DNA from: Amycolatopsis nalaikhensis
GTDB taxonomy: Bacteria > Actinomycetota > Actinomycetes > Mycobacteriales > Pseudonocardiaceae
Assembly (NCBI RefSeq): GCF_030264295.1
Contig: NZ_CP127173.1
Coordinates: 9,617,501-9,681,500, forward strand
DNA length: 64,000 nt
Reading direction: 5' to 3'
Both the position numbers and the translations under genes were made by a program. How positions within the stretch are numbered: the stretch's first letter is position 1; each line of letters starts with the position of its first letter. Positions 34,886 to 43,224 of this stretch are shown one piece after another. The notes under the pieces were generated by a model that ran no database searches, had not been told where the DNA came from, and saw nothing but the letters and a program-made list of their open reading frames with translations.

Positions 34886-35755
34886 ATGACGGGTGCCGAG
34901 GACCCCAGCCTGGTCCTGACGCTCGCTTGCCCGGACCGGCCGGGGATCGTGCTGGAAGTGGCGCGGTTCCTGGCGGATCAGGGGTGCAGCATCCTGGAGA
35001 GCCAGCAGTTCCGGGACGCGCGGACCGCACGGTTCTTCATGCGCGTCCACTTCGCCCCGGTGGACGACGCGGCGCCCGACGTGACGGCGTTGCGGCAGGC
35101 GTTCTCGGCCGTGGGCACCCGGCTGCTGATGACCTGGCAGCTGACCCGCGCGGCACGCCGGGCCCGCGTCCTGATCATGGTGAGCCGCTACGGGCACTGC
35201 CTCAACGACCTGCTCTACCGGTCGTCGGTCCGGGACCTGCACATCGAAGTCGCGGCGGTGGTCTCCAACCACCCGGACCTCGCCGTGCTCGCCGACCACC
35301 ACGACGTTCCGTTCCACCACGTCCCCGTGACGCCCGAGACCCGCGCGGCGGCGGAGGCGCGGGTACTGGGACTGGTCGACGAGCTGGACGTCGACCTGGT
35401 GGTGCTGGCCCGGTACATGCAGATCCTCTCCGACGAGATGTGCCGCAAGCTCGACGGCCGGGCGATCAACATCCACCACTCGATGCTGCCGAGCTTCAAG
35501 GGCGCCCGGCCCTACCACCAGGCGGCCGAGCGCGGCGTCAAGCTGGTCGGCGCGACGGCGCACTACGTCACCGCCGACCTCGACGAGGGCCCGATCATCG
35601 AGCAGGAGGTGGCCCGGATCGACCACACGATGTCGGCCGCGCAGGTGACGGCGCTGGGGCGGGACAACGAATGTCTCGCGCTCGCCCGCGCGGTCGGGTG
35701 GCACGCCGAGAACCGGGTGCTGCTCGACGGCGCGCGGACGATCGTGTTCCGGTGA
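34886..35755 (+). CDS. purU: Formyl-THF deformylase
   Basis: A 289-residue protein. Residues 8-90 form an ACT domain (LTLACPDRPGIVLEVARFLADQG). Residues 95-289 form a formyltransferase/hydrolase fold with VSRYGHCLNDLLYR, NIHHSMLPSFKGARPYHQA and GATAHYVTADLDEGPII, which contain the catalytic Asn-His-Asp set. PurU releases formate from 10-formyl-THF and so regenerates THF. In this operon that is the logical last step of methyl oxidation. Its TGA overlaps the folP GTG. Confidence 0.92.
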   Translation: MTGAEDPSLVLTLACPDRPGIVLEVARFLADQGCSILESQQFRDARTARFFMRVHFAPVDDAAPDVTALRQAFSAVGTRLLMTWQLTRAARRARVLIMVSRYGHCLNDLLYRSSVRDLHIEVAAVVSNHPDLAVLADHHDVPFHHVPVTPETRAAAEARVLGLVDELDVDLVVLARYMQILSDEMCRKLDGRAINIHHSMLPSFKGARPYHQAAERGVKLVGATAHYVTADLDEGPIIEQEVARIDHTMSAAQVTALGRDNECLALARAVGWHAENRVLLDGARTIVFR

Positions 35756-36642
35756 CGGCGCGGCCCGCCGCTGCCCGGGTGCTCGAGCGGGCCGTCGCCG
35801 CCGCGCCCGGGGCGCACCGCTGCCTGGTGATGGGGGTGCTGAACGTGACCCCGGACTCGTTCTCCGACGGCGGCCGGTACCTCACCGTCGACGCGGCGGT
35901 CGAGCACGGGCTGCGCCTGGTGCGCGAGGGCGCCGACCTGGTGGACGTCGGCGGCGAGTCGACCCGGCCGGGAGCCGATCGGACGCCGGCCGCCGAGGAA
36001 CGGGCGCGGGTGCTGCCCGTCGTCCGGGAACTGGCGGCGGCCGGTGTCGCGGTCAGCATCGACACGATGCGGGCCACGGTCGCCGAGGCCGCGGTGGACG
36101 CTGGCGCAGTGCTGGTCAACGACGTCAGCGGCGGGCTCGCCGACCCGGACATGGCCCGCTGCGTCGCGGACCTGGGCACGCCGTACATCGCGATGCACTG
36201 GCGCGCGCACAGCGCCCGGATGCGGGAGCACAGCCGTTACCGCGATGTCGTCGCCGACGTGGTGGCGGAGCTGCGGTGCCGGGTGCACGCCCTCGTCGCC
36301 GAGGGGCTCCGCCCGGATCGGCTGATCGTCGATCCCGGGCTGGGGTTCGCGAAGACCGCGGCGCAGAGCTGGCAGCTGGTGCGGCGGCTCGACGAGGTGT
36401 TCGCGCTGGAGCGGCACGTCCTGGTCGGCGCGTCCCGGAAGTCGTTCCTGACGACGGTCGCGCCGGGGTCCACCGCCGACGCCGCCGCGCGCGAGGCGGC
36501 CACGACGGCGGTGACCGCGGCGGTGGCGGCCCGCGGCGCGTTCGCCGTCCGGGTGCACGACGTACCGGCGTCGGTGGTGGCGGCACGGGTCGGCGACCTG
36601 CTCCGCCCGGTGCCGGTGGGGTTAGCCCACCAGGTCCACTAG
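35752..36642 (+). CDS. folP: Dihydropteroate synthase
   Basis: A 296-residue TIM-barrel enzyme of folate synthesis. Motifs are LVMGVLNVTPDSFSDGGRY, DLVDVGGESTRPGADRTP, VSIDTMRATVAEAA, AMHWRAHSARM and LIVDPGLGFAKTAAQSWQL, then VGASRKSFL. All pterin- and sulfonamide-contact motifs look intact. The GTG start overlaps the purU stop by four bases. Its place at the end of the C1 operon suggests that the pathway raises THF supply on demand; it could also be a second, folP2-like copy. A terminator hairpin follows. Confidence 0.9.
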   Translation: MTARPAAARVLERAVAAAPGAHRCLVMGVLNVTPDSFSDGGRYLTVDAAVEHGLRLVREGADLVDVGGESTRPGADRTPAAEERARVLPVVRELAAAGVAVSIDTMRATVAEAAVDAGAVLVNDVSGGLADPDMARCVADLGTPYIAMHWRAHSARMREHSRYRDVVADVVAELRCRVHALVAEGLRPDRLIVDPGLGFAKTAAQSWQLVRRLDEVFALERHVLVGASRKSFLTTVAPGSTADAAAREAATTAVTAAVAARGAFAVRVHDVPASVVAARVGDLLRPVPVGLAHQVH

Positions 36643-36683
36643 GCAGTCGAAGAGCGCCTCCGCCATCGGAGCCCTCCGGTCGC

Positions 36684-36717
36684 GGCGGTGCCACCCGGGC
36701 GTCCGGATGGCACCGCC
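36684..36717. terminator. Bidirectional terminator hairpin
   Basis: A perfect 10-bp inverted repeat (GGCGGTGCCA paired with TGGCACCGCC) with a 14-base loop lies between convergent folP and the sedolisin gene. There is no U-tract, as is common in actinomycetes. Confidence 0.65.
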
Positions 36718-36731
36718 TCTGGCGGATCGGC

Positions 36732-39689
36732 TCAGGAGCCGAAGACGAACCAGAAGAACGCGACGCTCGCCTTCTTGCCCGCCGCGTCGGTGACCGTCAC
36801 CGTGACCTGCCTGCTGTCCGGCGTGGTCGGCGTCCCGGAGATCACCCCGGTGGCCGCGTTCAGCGACAGGCCCGGTGCCAGCGCGGTCGACGACCACCTG
36901 TACGGCGTCGTCCCGCCACTGGCCCGCAGCGCCAGGCCGGCCGCCTTGCCGACCCAGCTGTTCTGGTTGCCCGGGTTGGCCAGCGTCAGCGTCGACGGCT
37001 GCCCGCCGGTGACGGTCAGGCTGTAGTGCGTCGTCGCGGTCGACGTCGCGCTCTTGCCCGTGACCGTCACGTCGTACGTCCCCGCCGGGGTGCTCGCGCT
37101 CGTGCTGATCGTGAGCGTCGAGTGGCCGCCGGTGTCGATGCTCGCCGGGCTGAAGGCCGCGGTCGCGCCCGAGGGCAGGCCCGAGGCGGTCAGGCCGATC
37201 GCACCGGACGGCGGCGGGGTGCCGCCGCCGGGCAGGTGCGGGGCGATGTCCGCGGCGTACGTCGACACGCGGGCGTAGACCGCGTACCAGTCGCACGACG
37301 TCGACATCCACGAGAACACCCCGACGACCGTGGTGCCCACCAGGAACGGGCCGCCGCTGTCGCCGATGCACGCGCCCGCGTGGTGGTCGGCGTAGCCGGT
37401 GCACAGCATCGACGGCACCTTGTACTGCTCCTGGCCCCGGCTGTCGGTGTAGCGGCCCTTGCACGCGCTGTCCGGGGCGACCGGGACGTCGGCCTGGCGC
37501 AGCACCGTGCTGTAGGTGTTCGCGGCGATCTGGCCCCACCCGATCGAGAGCCCCATCGTCCCGGCCGCGTCCAGGTTCGGGTCGGTGTTGAGCTTCGGGT
37601 AGGTCGTGTTCGCCGGGACGGGCAGGTCGCGGTCCAGCTCGACGACCGCGATGTCCGCGCCGTCGCGCCAGTCCGTGTAGGCCGGGTGGACCCACTGCGA
37701 CGCGATCTCCGCCGTGGTGCCGACGTTCTGGGTCAGGTCGTCGTCACCGTAGACGAACCACTTGTGGCCCGGCTTCTCCAGCAGGCAGTGCGCGGCCAGC
37801 AGCACCGTGTGCGGCCCGAACAGCGTGCCCGTGCAGGACTGCTGCCCCGGGAACGCCGAGCCCTCACGCCGCATCGACACGATGAACGGGTGCGCGGCCG
37901 TCGTGGTCGGGGTCCCGCCCACGACCGACGGGGACGCAGCTGCCGTGGCGGTCGCACTCACCGTGGTGCTCACCGGACTGCCCGCCGCGACGCTGCCCGA
38001 GGACGGCGAAGCGGACAGGCTGAAGTCACCGGTCGGCGGCGGGGTGTCGCCCCCGCCGAGCAGCTTCGCTCCCAGCGCGTCGGCCTTCGGGGAACCCCAG
38101 CCGGTGCACAGGTCGTAGCCGGTGCCCGCGCTGTAGGTGCCGTTGCTGCCCGAAGTGACGTCGTGGAACGTCGTCGCGTAGTCGGCCGAGCCCGCGATCC
38201 GGTAGATGTCCGGGTTCAGCTGCCCGAGCCGCGACTTCCCGCCGCCGAGCGACTTCTGGTTCAGCATCGCGACATAACCGGCCCACAGCGGCGACGACAG
38301 GCTGGTGCCGCCGACGTCGAGCCAGCCGCCGTTCAGGTACACCGAGAGTGCGCCGGCGCCGTAGTCGGCCAGCAGTGAGACGTCCGGCACGGACCGGTAC
38401 TGGTTGGTGCCCGGCTGCCACGAAGGCCGCGCGTAGATCTTCGAGTAGGCGCCGCCGGAGCGGGTGTTGCCGCTGCTGCCCTGGTTCCAGCAGGTCTCCG
38501 ACTGCCAGGTGCCGGCACCGTCGGACGTCCGCAGCTGCGTGCCGCCGACGCCGGTGAACAGCGGGTCGCTGGCCGGGTAGTCGGCCTGGATGGTCGAGTT
38601 GTCCCCCCGGTAGCCGCAGCCGGTGGCGCCCCAATCGCCGGAGGCCGACAGCATCGTGATGCCCTGCGCGGCCATCTGGGTGTACGAGTCGTGCGAGGCC
38701 GCGATCGGGTCGGCCTCGCAGACCTCGCCGTTCAGCCACGAGCCGGACAGGATGGTGATCTTGTTGTCCGACGCGATCTGCGCCATTTCGTGCACCCACG
38801 CCTGGTCGGAGTTGGGCGCGGAGTAGACGACCTGCTTGGCCCGCGGCGCGGTGGCGGCCACGGCCTGGATGTCGAGCGTGACCTCCATCTGGTCACTGCC
38901 CGGGCTGGGGACGCCGCCGTCGACCTTCACCAGCTCCGGGGTGACGGCCGGCTGCTTGAAGTACTGCGTCCAGGCGTCGATGTCCGCCTGCTTGAACGTG
39001 TCGAACTCGATGAGGCCGACCGTTTCCCCGGATCCGTCGTAGCTGCCGGACAGGCCGGACATGCTGTAGGCGGTGCGCAGCTGCGCCGGGGTGTACCCGC
39101 CGGCGGGTCCGGCCGGTCCGGCGGGGCCGCTCGCCCGGTGCGCGGCCGGCCGGTCGGTCAGCCCGGTGACGCCGCGGACGACGGCCGCGATGTCCGCGGG
39201 CACCGCGGTCGGCTTGGTGGCGTTGAAGAACCGCGCGCCGTCGGCACCGCGGAACCCGGCGATCGACGTGCCGAAGGCGCTCTCCACCGCGGACGGCGCA
39301 CCCGACGCCGTGACGACCTGCCGGTTGCCGGTGACGTCCTCGACGTGCAAACCCTTGCCGGTCAAGTACTTCCGCACCTGCTCGACGGCGCCCGGGGTGG
39401 GCCCGAATCGCTCGGTGTACTCCGCGGCGCTCAGGTAACGGTGGTACAGCGGGGAACGCGGGTCCGCGGTGGCCGCGACATAGCGTTCCGCGCCCGCCGC
39501 GTCCCGCGGTTTCAGGGCGACCGAAACGGTGAGCTGCCCGGGCACGGCCGCGCCGTCCTCGGTGGCACCGGCCGGAACGGCGGGTGCCGTGCCCAGCGGC
39601 ACCGACGGGGGTGGCGCGGCCGTGGCCGGTGGCGCCGAGAGAGCCGCCGTCGCCAGGAAAACGGCGGCGAGCAGTGCTGGTTTTCGCAT
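36732..39689 (-). CDS. Secreted sedolisin (S53) protease with a trypsin domain nested in an Ig-like domain
   Basis: A 985-residue exported protein. Layout: signal peptide (1-25); activation prodomain (about 50-180); sedolisin catalytic domain (about 198-545) with E269 and D273 (QMEVTLD) and S463 (GGTSLSSP). Next comes the first strand group of an Ig-like domain (FSLSASPSSGSVAAGSPVST, 556-575). A complete S1 trypsin domain follows (VVGG at 589; H634 in AAHC; D679; S778 in GDSGGP; ends about 820). The rest of the same Ig-like domain comes next (SGLPSGATAAFSPASIDTGG, then TPAGTYDVTVTG, about 829-893). A C-terminal putative Ig module (He_PIG, about 895-985) ends the protein. Both protease triads appear complete, so it should have two activities. 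The fusion is unusual. Confidence 0.92.
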   Translation of the reverse strand: MRKPALLAAVFLATAALSAPPATAAPPPSVPLGTAPAVPAGATEDGAAVPGQLTVSVALKPRDAAGAERYVAATADPRSPLYHRYLSAAEYTERFGPTPGAVEQVRKYLTGKGLHVEDVTGNRQVVTASGAPSAVESAFGTSIAGFRGADGARFFNATKPTAVPADIAAVVRGVTGLTDRPAAHRASGPAGPAGPAGGYTPAQLRTAYSMSGLSGSYDGSGETVGLIEFDTFKQADIDAWTQYFKQPAVTPELVKVDGGVPSPGSDQMEVTLDIQAVAATAPRAKQVVYSAPNSDQAWVHEMAQIASDNKITILSGSWLNGEVCEADPIAASHDSYTQMAAQGITMLSASGDWGATGCGYRGDNSTIQADYPASDPLFTGVGGTQLRTSDGAGTWQSETCWNQGSSGNTRSGGAYSKIYARPSWQPGTNQYRSVPDVSLLADYGAGALSVYLNGGWLDVGGTSLSSPLWAGYVAMLNQKSLGGGKSRLGQLNPDIYRIAGSADYATTFHDVTSGSNGTYSAGTGYDLCTGWGSPKADALGAKLLGGGDTPPPTGDFSLSASPSSGSVAAGSPVSTTVSATATAAASPSVVGGTPTTTAAHPFIVSMRREGSAFPGQQSCTGTLFGPHTVLLAAHCLLEKPGHKWFVYGDDDLTQNVGTTAEIASQWVHPAYTDWRDGADIAVVELDRDLPVPANTTYPKLNTDPNLDAAGTMGLSIGWGQIAANTYSTVLRQADVPVAPDSACKGRYTDSRGQEQYKVPSMLCTGYADHHAGACIGDSGGPFLVGTTVVGVFSWMSTSCDWYAVYARVSTYAADIAPHLPGGGTPPPSGAIGLTASGLPSGATAAFSPASIDTGGHSTLTISTSASTPAGTYDVTVTGKSATSTATTHYSLTVTGGQPSTLTLANPGNQNSWVGKAAGLALRASGGTTPYRWSSTALAPGLSLNAATGVISGTPTTPDSRQVTVTVTDAAGKKASVAFFWFVFGS

Positions 39690-39828
39690 GTGCTGCTCCG
39701 GTGTGGTGAGAGGGAGGAATACAGCACAACGGACGGTAAGAACCGCGCCACCCGATTCCCAGGCGATGTGGAAACCGCGCGCTCACGACGGAAAACCCGC
39801 TGGTCGGCGGCCCTCGTCCACAGAATTG

Positions 39829-40695
39829 CTACCAGGTCCAGCCGGTGCCGACGATGCCCGCGCGGACGTCCCGCACGGCGAAGGTCACCGTGTGGTCCGC
39901 GCCGAGGCGAAGGGGTTCCACCTGCCGCCGGGGCGCGGCGAGGTCGCGCTGCGCGAACCGGAGGACCGACGCCGGGGCGTCCGCGCCGAAACGCACCTGG
40001 CAGGTGTAGGAGGACGTCGGGCGGGTGATGCGGCGGTGGTAGCCGTGCACCGGACGGCCGGGCGGGAACACCAGCTCGTACTCGACCGCGGTCACCTCGC
40101 CCGCGGCCAGGACGCGGTCGAAGACCAGCTCGCCGACGAGCAGCCCGCTGGCCGGGTCGGCGCGGACGCGTCCCTGGCGGCAGCAATGCACGGCGGCGAA
40201 CCGCGGCGCCGGTCGGCCACGGTCCTCGCTCTGGTAGTAGGTCAGCATCCGGGTGACGCCGTCGACCGCGGCCTCGGCGACCAGGCGCACGCGCAGCCGC
40301 CGCTCCTGCCGCTCGCCGACCTCCAGCTGGTCGTGCACCGACCAGAACCGCACCTGGTCCTCCGGCGGCGACCGCAGTTCGAGCGTCACGGGCCGTACCG
40401 ACGGCCAGAGCCGACGTCGCTCCAGCAACGCCGTCCGCGGTTCGCGCGGCTCAGCGCGTTCGCCCGGGCCGAGCAGCGACGTCAAGGTGCCCGCGGTCAG
40501 GCCGAGCACCTGTTCCAGCTCGAACACCGCGTGCAGGGAGGCGTCCCGCCCGGGCCGGGAGCGTCCGTGCCGCCAGTAGGCCAGCGCGCTGCGCGAGACG
40601 GTCACCCCGCGGGCGGCCAGGTGCTCGCGAACCCGGTCGAGGGTGAGCCCGGCGTCGCTGATGGCGGCGTCCAAAGCGCTGGCGAAAGACGGCAC
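39829..40695 (-). CDS. HTH-domain protein, paralogue A
   Basis: A 288-residue protein. Residues 5-70 are a lambda-repressor-like HTH (TLDRVREHLAARGVTVSRSA, then LAYWRHGRSRP and LEQVLGLTAGTLTSLLG). The remaining 200 residues are a conserved beta-rich domain of unknown function (LRVRLVAEAAVDGVTRMLTYYQ, VEYELVFPPGRPVHGYHRRI, VRDVRAGIVGTGWTW). No signal peptide is seen. The neighbouring divergent gene encodes a protein of the same plan. It is probably a regulator with a sensor domain; the signal is unknown. It lies upstream of the sedolisin gene on the same strand, 139 bp away. Confidence 0.75.
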   Translation of the reverse strand: MPSFASALDAAISDAGLTLDRVREHLAARGVTVSRSALAYWRHGRSRPGRDASLHAVFELEQVLGLTAGTLTSLLGPGERAEPREPRTALLERRRLWPSVRPVTLELRSPPEDQVRFWSVHDQLEVGERQERRLRVRLVAEAAVDGVTRMLTYYQSEDRGRPAPRFAAVHCCRQGRVRADPASGLLVGELVFDRVLAAGEVTAVEYELVFPPGRPVHGYHRRITRPTSSYTCQVRFGADAPASVLRFAQRDLAAPRRQVEPLRLGADHTVTFAVRDVRAGIVGTGWTW

Positions 40696-40750
40696 GGGCC
40701 CACTCTCACGTCCGCGACGGCGTGCCTGCCAGCGACTTTCGTCGGTTCCC

Positions 40751-40763
40751 TCACCGGCGGTGA
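40751..40763. promoter_or_regulatory. Candidate operator TCACCG-G-CGGTGA between paralogous HTH genes
   Basis: A perfect 6-bp inverted repeat around a single G lies in the 85-bp gap between the two divergent HTH genes. It could bind one or both proteins. Short GC-rich palindromes are common in such DNA, so support is modest. Confidence 0.35.
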
Positions 40764-40780
40764 CTGATCATGCTGGACGG

Positions 40781-41668
40781 GTGACTCGGTCGTCTCCGGG
40801 ATCGTTCGCGGTCACGCTGGACGCCGCGATCGACGAGTCCGGGCTGTCGCTCGATCGGCTCCAGCACCACCTCGCCGCACGCGGCGTGCGGCTGTCGCGC
40901 TCGGCGCTGTCCTACTGGCGACGCGGGCGGTCGCAGCCGGAGCGCGAGAAGTCGATGGTCGCGATCACGCACCTGGAGTCCGTGCTGGGGCTGGAGGCGG
41001 GGGCGCTGACGTCGCGGCTGGGCCCGAAGGCGCCGCGCGGACGCTGGCTCGGCGAACCGGCGGACCGGATCGAGCGCCGGCGGTTGTGGCCGGAGCTGCG
41101 GACGCTGTCGGGCGAGCTGAAGCCACCCCCGGACGGCCAGCTGTCGTTCTGGTCGATCCACGACCGGGTGAGCCTCGACGAGCAGGGGTGCGAGCGGTCC
41201 CTGCAGGTGAGGATGGTCGCGGAGGCGGCGGTCGACGGCGTGGACCGGATGATGACGTACTACCAGGCGGACGGGCCGCTGACCGCGGAGCCGAGCTACC
41301 GGTACGTCCGGTTCGCCCGCCTGGGCCGGGTCCGCACGGACCGCGGGAGCGGCATGCTGGCGGGCGAGCTGCTGCTGGACCACGCGCTGGCGCGCGGCGA
41401 GGTGACGGTGGTGGAGTACGAGATCCGGTTCCCGCCGGGTTCGGCGATCGACCACTACCACCGGCGGTTCACCCGCTGTGTGCCGGAGTACGTGTGCCAA
41501 GTGCACTTCGGTCCGCGGGTGCCGCGGAGCGTGCGGTCTTATGAGCAGCGCGGGCTGGGCGGGCCGGAGCATCCGGGTAGTCCGCTGGCGGTGGGAGCCA
41601 CGCACATCGCGACACTGGCGCTGAGGGACGTGCGGCCGGGGATCCGGGGCGCGGGCTGGGAATGGTGA
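40781..41668 (+). CDS. HTH-domain protein, paralogue B
   Basis: A 295-residue protein with the same layout as its divergent neighbour. The HTH is LSLDRLQHHLAARGVRLSRS, then LSYWRRGRSQPERE and LESVLGLEAGALTSRLG. The 200-residue C-terminal domain is also the same (MVAEAAVDGVDRMMTYYQAD, EYEIRFPPGSAIDHYHRRF, LRDVRPGIRGAGWEW). The two are roughly half identical by eye, so a head-to-head duplication is likely. GTG at 40781 is the chosen start; GTG at 40760 is possible. Function unknown, presumably regulatory. Confidence 0.75.
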   Translation: MTRSSPGSFAVTLDAAIDESGLSLDRLQHHLAARGVRLSRSALSYWRRGRSQPEREKSMVAITHLESVLGLEAGALTSRLGPKAPRGRWLGEPADRIERRRLWPELRTLSGELKPPPDGQLSFWSIHDRVSLDEQGCERSLQVRMVAEAAVDGVDRMMTYYQADGPLTAEPSYRYVRFARLGRVRTDRGSGMLAGELLLDHALARGEVTVVEYEIRFPPGSAIDHYHRRFTRCVPEYVCQVHFGPRVPRSVRSYEQRGLGGPEHPGSPLAVGATHIATLALRDVRPGIRGAGWEW

Positions 41669-41808
41669 CCGCAATTCTGTGAACGTCCGCCCACGACCTG
41701 CGCGTTCTCCTCCGCCCACAGCAGCCGTCCACAAAGGTCTGGGCCGATCCTGATCATGGACCTACCTTCGCGGTGCCTCCCTTCACCCACACCGGAAAGG
41801 GCCCCACC

Positions 41809-42318
41809 ATGCGACGTCCCCTGCTCACCCTGGCCGCCGTCCTCGCCTTCGCCTTCTCAACCACCTCCACCGCCGTCGCCGCGGAGCCGACGACCATGGC
41901 CGCCGCCTTCGGGACCGTTCCCGCCTCCTCCGCCGCCTCCGCCATCGGCGACATCTACCCCTCGAAGTGGCGGGATGTCCCGCAGGACTCCGTCGTCGAC
42001 GACTGGAACATGTACAACCGCGAGTGCGTTTCGTGGGCCGCCTTCAACGTCGCCCGCCACGGCCGGAGCGCGGCCGACTACGGCGACGCCAAGTACTGGG
42101 ACGACAACGCCCGCTCCCACGGCTTCCGCGTCGACAACACCCCGACCGTCGGCTCGATCGCCCAGACCGACTACGGCACCTACGGCCACGTCGCCATCGT
42201 CGACAGCGTCCACGGCGGCACCATCACCGTCGAGGACTACAACTGGACCGGCGACGGCCACTACCTCGTCCACGACGTGAACATCTCTTCCTACCGCTAC
42301 ATCCACTTCTACAACTGA
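41809..42318 (+). CDS. Secreted CHAP-domain amidase-like protein
   Basis: A 169-residue exported protein. The signal peptide is residues 1-27, ending AVAA. The CHAP domain shows the catalytic Cys in YNRECVSWAAFNVARHG and the catalytic His in YGTYGHVAIVDSV, followed by EDYNWTGDGHY. CHAP enzymes cut peptidoglycan peptides or cross-links. The ATG at 41809 follows GGAAAGG. It lies 14 bp upstream of a secreted hydrolase gene and may be co-transcribed with it. Confidence 0.88.
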   Translation: MRRPLLTLAAVLAFAFSTTSTAVAAEPTTMAAAFGTVPASSAASAIGDIYPSKWRDVPQDSVVDDWNMYNRECVSWAAFNVARHGRSAADYGDAKYWDDNARSHGFRVDNTPTVGSIAQTDYGTYGHVAIVDSVHGGTITVEDYNWTGDGHYLVHDVNISSYRYIHFYN

Positions 42319-42332
42319 TCCGGGAGTCCCCC

Positions 42333-43169
42333 ATGCCTGCCCTCAGCAGACGGCTTTTCCTGGCGACCACGGCGGTGGCCGCCGCGATCACCCTCACCCC
42401 CGTGGCGGCCGCGTCGACCGCCGCTACCGGGGCCCGCGCCTACGAGCAGGCCGGGCCGCACCAGACGGTCAAGGCCGCCGGCGACGCCGCGCACACCCTG
42501 TACTACCCCGCCGACATCGGCAGTGACACGGCGAAACACCCCGTCCTCATCTGGGGCAACGGCACCGGCGCCACGGTCGAGCAGTACGAAGTCCTGTTCA
42601 CCCACCTGGCCAGCTGGGGATACGTCGTCGCGGCGGCGAACACCGGCCAGTCGGGCACCGGCCAGGAGATGCTCGACGGCGCGAAGTACCTCATCGCCGA
42701 GAACGGCCGCGCGGGAAGCGTTTTCCGGAACCACATCGACGTCGGCGCGATCGCGGCCGCCGGGCACTCGCAGGGCGGCGGCGGTGCGATCGCGGCCGGT
42801 GCCGACCCGCTGGTGAAGACGACCGTCCCGATCATGCCCGGCCCGCAGGGGAACGTGAACCTGCTGCACGGCCCGGCGTTCTTCGTCTCCGGCCAGCTCG
42901 ACACGATCGTCCCGGCGTTCTACGTCAAGAGCCGCTTCCTGGCGTGCGACCAGGTCCCGGCGGTGTACGCCCAGCTCGCTGGGGCCACGCACTTCCTGCA
43001 GGGCGACACGAAGTACCGCCTGGTCGGCGCGATCACCGCGTGGCTGCAGTACCAGCTGGCGGGCGACCAGACGGCGAAGAGCGTGTTCTTCGGCTCGAGC
43101 CCGGCGTTGAAGGCGGACACGGCCGCGTGGTCGGACTTCGCCCGCAACAAGCTGGCCGACGCGGTCTAG
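42333..43169 (+). CDS. Secreted alpha/beta hydrolase, chlorophyllase/cutinase-like
   Basis: A 278-residue exported protein with an N-terminal signal peptide (Arg-Arg then a hydrophobic run, possibly Tat-type RRLFLA). The nucleophile elbow is AAGHSQGGGGAI, the acid loop is VSGQLDTIVP and the His is in GATHFLQG. The core HPVLIWGNGTGATVEQYEVL is typical of the PF12740/chlorophyllase-like group that includes secreted polyester and lipid esterases. Substrate unknown. It is followed by a strong bidirectional hairpin. Confidence 0.82.
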   Translation: MPALSRRLFLATTAVAAAITLTPVAAASTAATGARAYEQAGPHQTVKAAGDAAHTLYYPADIGSDTAKHPVLIWGNGTGATVEQYEVLFTHLASWGYVVAAANTGQSGTGQEMLDGAKYLIAENGRAGSVFRNHIDVGAIAAAGHSQGGGGAIAAGADPLVKTTVPIMPGPQGNVNLLHGPAFFVSGQLDTIVPAFYVKSRFLACDQVPAVYAQLAGATHFLQGDTKYRLVGAITAWLQYQLAGDQTAKSVFFGSSPALKADTAAWSDFARNKLADAV

Positions 43170-43175
43170 CGGCTC

Positions 43176-43219
43176 GTGAGTGGCGATTCGGGTTAGAACC
43201 CTAATTGCCACTCACGACC
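43176..43219. terminator. Long inverted repeat, bidirectional terminator
   Basis: The arms TCGTGAGTGGC and GCCACTCACGA are perfect, and pairing continues inward with two mismatches to a tiny AG loop. The whole 44-bp unit can fold as one 21-bp hairpin between convergent genes. It may be a member of a dispersed intergenic repeat family as well as a terminator. Confidence 0.8.
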
Positions 43220-43224
43220 ACCAC

